A stretch of 7,241 nt of DNA, taken from Treponema sp. (lineage in GTDB: Bacteria; Spirochaetota; Spirochaetia; Treponematales; Treponemataceae). Position 1 is the stretch's first letter; every line of letters begins with the position of its first letter. The notes beneath the pieces are model-generated. The model was not told where the DNA came from. It ran no database searches and saw nothing but the letters and a program-made list of their open reading frames with translations. Made by a program: the position numbers and the translations under genes. The stretch spans positions 9,757-16,997 of the forward strand of contig DLYJ01000090.1 of assembly GCA_003447785.1 (NCBI GenBank), in the 5' to 3' direction. Shown piece after piece: positions 5,535-7,241 of this stretch.

Positions 5535-7241
5535 TTAATTTGTAATAGTAGTTGAACCACTACCGGATCCAGAAACAACCTGAACTGTTATAGTTGTATA
5601 ATTACCTAACCTGTCTACACCAAAAAAATAATATGTTGTTCCGCTAGTCAATGATGCCGTATATTGAAGCTCAGGCTGTAATAATGTTTGTAGGTAAGTA
5701 CCACCTTGCATTCCTTTGCTATAAGCTATATAAGAATCTGTACTGTAGAGTACAGAAAACATTCGGGCCATTTCATCCTTAAAATTTACTGTAACTGAGG
5801 TAGTCGTTGCGCTTCCAGCATATATTTTATATGTTGTATTATTAACCTTTTGAATGGTTGTTCCTGTTGTTGTTGTAGAAATCTGCTTAAATACAGGTCC
5901 ATCATTATCAATTTGTATTGAATAAAGCGGTGTAGTCGTTGAATTACCTAAAGCATCTGTTACACGAATTGAAAGAGCATCAGTTATATCAGAACTTCTA
6001 TCAAAACGTAAGTTACAATAGGCAACTGTCTGAGCCTCATCTTCTGTACCAAAAGTTTTTCCTTCTGCAACACTAATTACAGTTTTCTTATCACTGGCTA
6101 ATATTTCTATTCCATTTTCTGCAATACCACACTCAGTTTCTTTTATACTAAACAGAATACTTATATCATAAATTATTGAATAAGGGGTAAGTGGGGATTT
6201 ACATATATAATTATAATTTGTTATAAGATGATTACAATCTATTTTACGTGCTATAGAATAAGAGGTCTTGGAATCAGACTGAAAGCCTTTTAAATCGCTA
6301 CCCTCAAGACCATTTCCAGTAGCTATTCCAAAACAACCGGAGCCAGTCAATACAGTTCCACTACGATAGTAGAGTGAAGCAGTTTTATAAGGAACAACAC
6401 CTTTAATTTCACACTCAGGTGCAGTTACATCCTTACCAATAATAACTGTTTTCTCAGTACAATTATTTTCAATATCAAAAGCTTTTATTGTATATGTAGT
6501 TTTTGACTCTGGAGCTAAAGTTATTGAAGAATCATATGTTACAAATGTATTTGTTCCATTTGTATAAAAACATTTTGAAAAGCCTATATTAGACTTAAAA
6601 TTAACTGTAACGCCATTATTATCTGAATACCAATATTTACCATTTGTATATTTTGCATCTATATCAACTGAAGGACCTGATTCCAGTTCATAAGCAGTTG
6701 TCACCTCTGTAATATTATCCATGGCATCATGAAACTCAAGAACTGTTCCTGGAATTACATATACGGAACTGACATATTTTGTTTTAGGTTCTGTAGTATC
6801 ATCTTTTATAGTTACAAAACATACCTCTGTCAGTTTTCCAGACCCTATTGAATAATATGTATGTGTAGTATTTAGTGTTGCCACTGTTCCTATATCATAC
6901 AATACTGTATTTCCAGCTTCTAATTGATGACTGCTATATTTTGTAAGAATATAATTACCATCATTATCAAGAGAAATTTTACATTGTGAATTTTCTGCAG
7001 AAAAAGGTATAGGGCCTTCAGCATCATAAGTTAAATTATATGATTCTGTATATGTATTAACACTATTGCTTACTGAAAAAATAAAAGGAAATTCTTCATC
7101 TTCTTTTAAAATTACAGAATCTTTAATTTCAAGAGTTACAGAACCATATATAGCACCTTTTATAGTTTCAGCTTTAATTGGAATATAATCTATATCTTCT
7201 TTAACGTTATCATCTTGAAGTAATATCTCAGAGACCCAATC
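5535..7241 (-). CDS. Large Ig-like/FN3-like domain surface protein, 5'-truncated by the window edge
   Basis: The frame is open from the window edge (7241) to a TAA at 5535, giving 568 residues of a longer protein whose start is outside the window; a TTG at 6902 is merely an internal leucine codon. The sequence is beta-rich and T/S/Y/N-rich, without membrane segments or catalytic motifs I recognise. A turn motif, D-x-x-x-N-x-T, recurs at 172-178 (DAMDNIT), 256-262 (DIENNCT), 429-435 (DALGNST) and 543-549 (DRLGNYT). Three are followed by a domain-linking strand ending in GP or AP (SGPSV, TAPEC, DGPVF). This is the pattern of stacked bacterial Ig-like domains. The last one (SGTTYYFFGVDRLGNYTT) looks FN3-like. 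The protein ends in SGSGSGSTTITN, with no LPXTG or recognised sorting domain. It is likely exported, but the signal peptide is out of view. The lipoprotein gene begins 94 nt downstream on the same strand. Confidence 0.8.
   Translation of the reverse strand, partial: DWVSEILLQDDNVKEDIDYIPIKAETIKGAIYGSVTLEIKDSVILKEDEEFPFIFSVSNSVNTYTESYNLTYDAEGPIPFSAENSQCKISLDNDGNYILTKYSSHQLEAGNTVLYDIGTVATLNTTHTYYSIGSGKLTEVCFVTIKDDTTEPKTKYVSSVYVIPGTVLEFHDAMDNITEVTTAYELESGPSVDIDAKYTNGKYWYSDNNGVTVNFKSNIGFSKCFYTNGTNTFVTYDSSITLAPESKTTYTIKAFDIENNCTEKTVIIGKDVTAPECEIKGVVPYKTASLYYRSGTVLTGSGCFGIATGNGLEGSDLKGFQSDSKTSYSIARKIDCNHLITNYNYICKSPLTPYSIIYDISILFSIKETECGIAENGIEILASDKKTVISVAEGKTFGTEDEAQTVAYCNLRFDRSSDITDALSIRVTDALGNSTTTPLYSIQIDNDGPVFKQISTTTTGTTIQKVNNTTYKIYAGSATTTSVTVNFKDEMARMFSVLYSTDSYIAYSKGMQGGTYLQTLLQPELQYTASLTSGTTYYFFGVDRLGNYTTITVQVVSGSGSGSTTITN

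Noticed and set aside
5524..5546. Hairpin overlapping the stop codon of the Ig-like protein gene (8 bp with one bulge)
   Set aside because: The stem is almost all A-T and is not followed by a U-run on the - strand, so it is not a credible terminator.

Overview
The window looks like a chromosomal segment of a low-to-moderate GC, host-associated anaerobe. A gut or rumen Treponema-type spirochaete is my best guess. This rests on gene content (archaeal-type LeuC/LeuD, an AAA-ATPase/PD-(D/E)XK protein, and an InlB-B-repeat lipoprotein with a relaxed lipobox), not on any marker gene; Clostridia or other gut anaerobes remain possible.

Left part (1-1996, + strand): the last codons of an upstream gene, possibly a D-2-hydroxyacid dehydrogenase tail, are followed by a good sigma70-type promoter. 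It drives a tightly packed two-gene operon, leuC-leuD, encoding the two subunits of a [4Fe-4S] isopropylmalate dehydratase-family enzyme. The operon ends in a perfect hairpin flanked by A and T runs that can work in both directions.

Middle (2056-3636, - strand): a 526-residue protein of the AAA-ATPase-like plus PD-(D/E)XK_9 nuclease-like family (formerly DUF1703), convergent with leuD. It has no Shine-Dalgarno sequence, and a -10-like element sits so close to its ATG that a leaderless transcript is possible.

Right part (3698-7241, - strand): two AT-rich extracellular-protein genes. The first in transcription order is the 3' part of a large beta-rich protein with several Ig-like/FN3-like domains, cut off by the window edge. 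The second, 94 nt downstream, is a 580-residue lipoprotein with a collagen-like Gly-X-Y stretch, three InlB/Listeria-Bacteroides-type repeats and an unrecognised C-terminal domain. These two probably act at the cell surface. The ATPase/nuclease gene lies 61 nt downstream on the same strand with no clear terminator between.

I see no RNA genes, insertion sequences, CRISPR array or origin, and no gene-free stretch longer than about 130 bases. The most interesting points are the unusual substrate-loop sequence in LeuD, the uncharacterised ATPase-nuclease with its SD-less start, and the surface-protein pair with its tandem collagen-like repeat. I did not find convincing evidence of a wholly new system.
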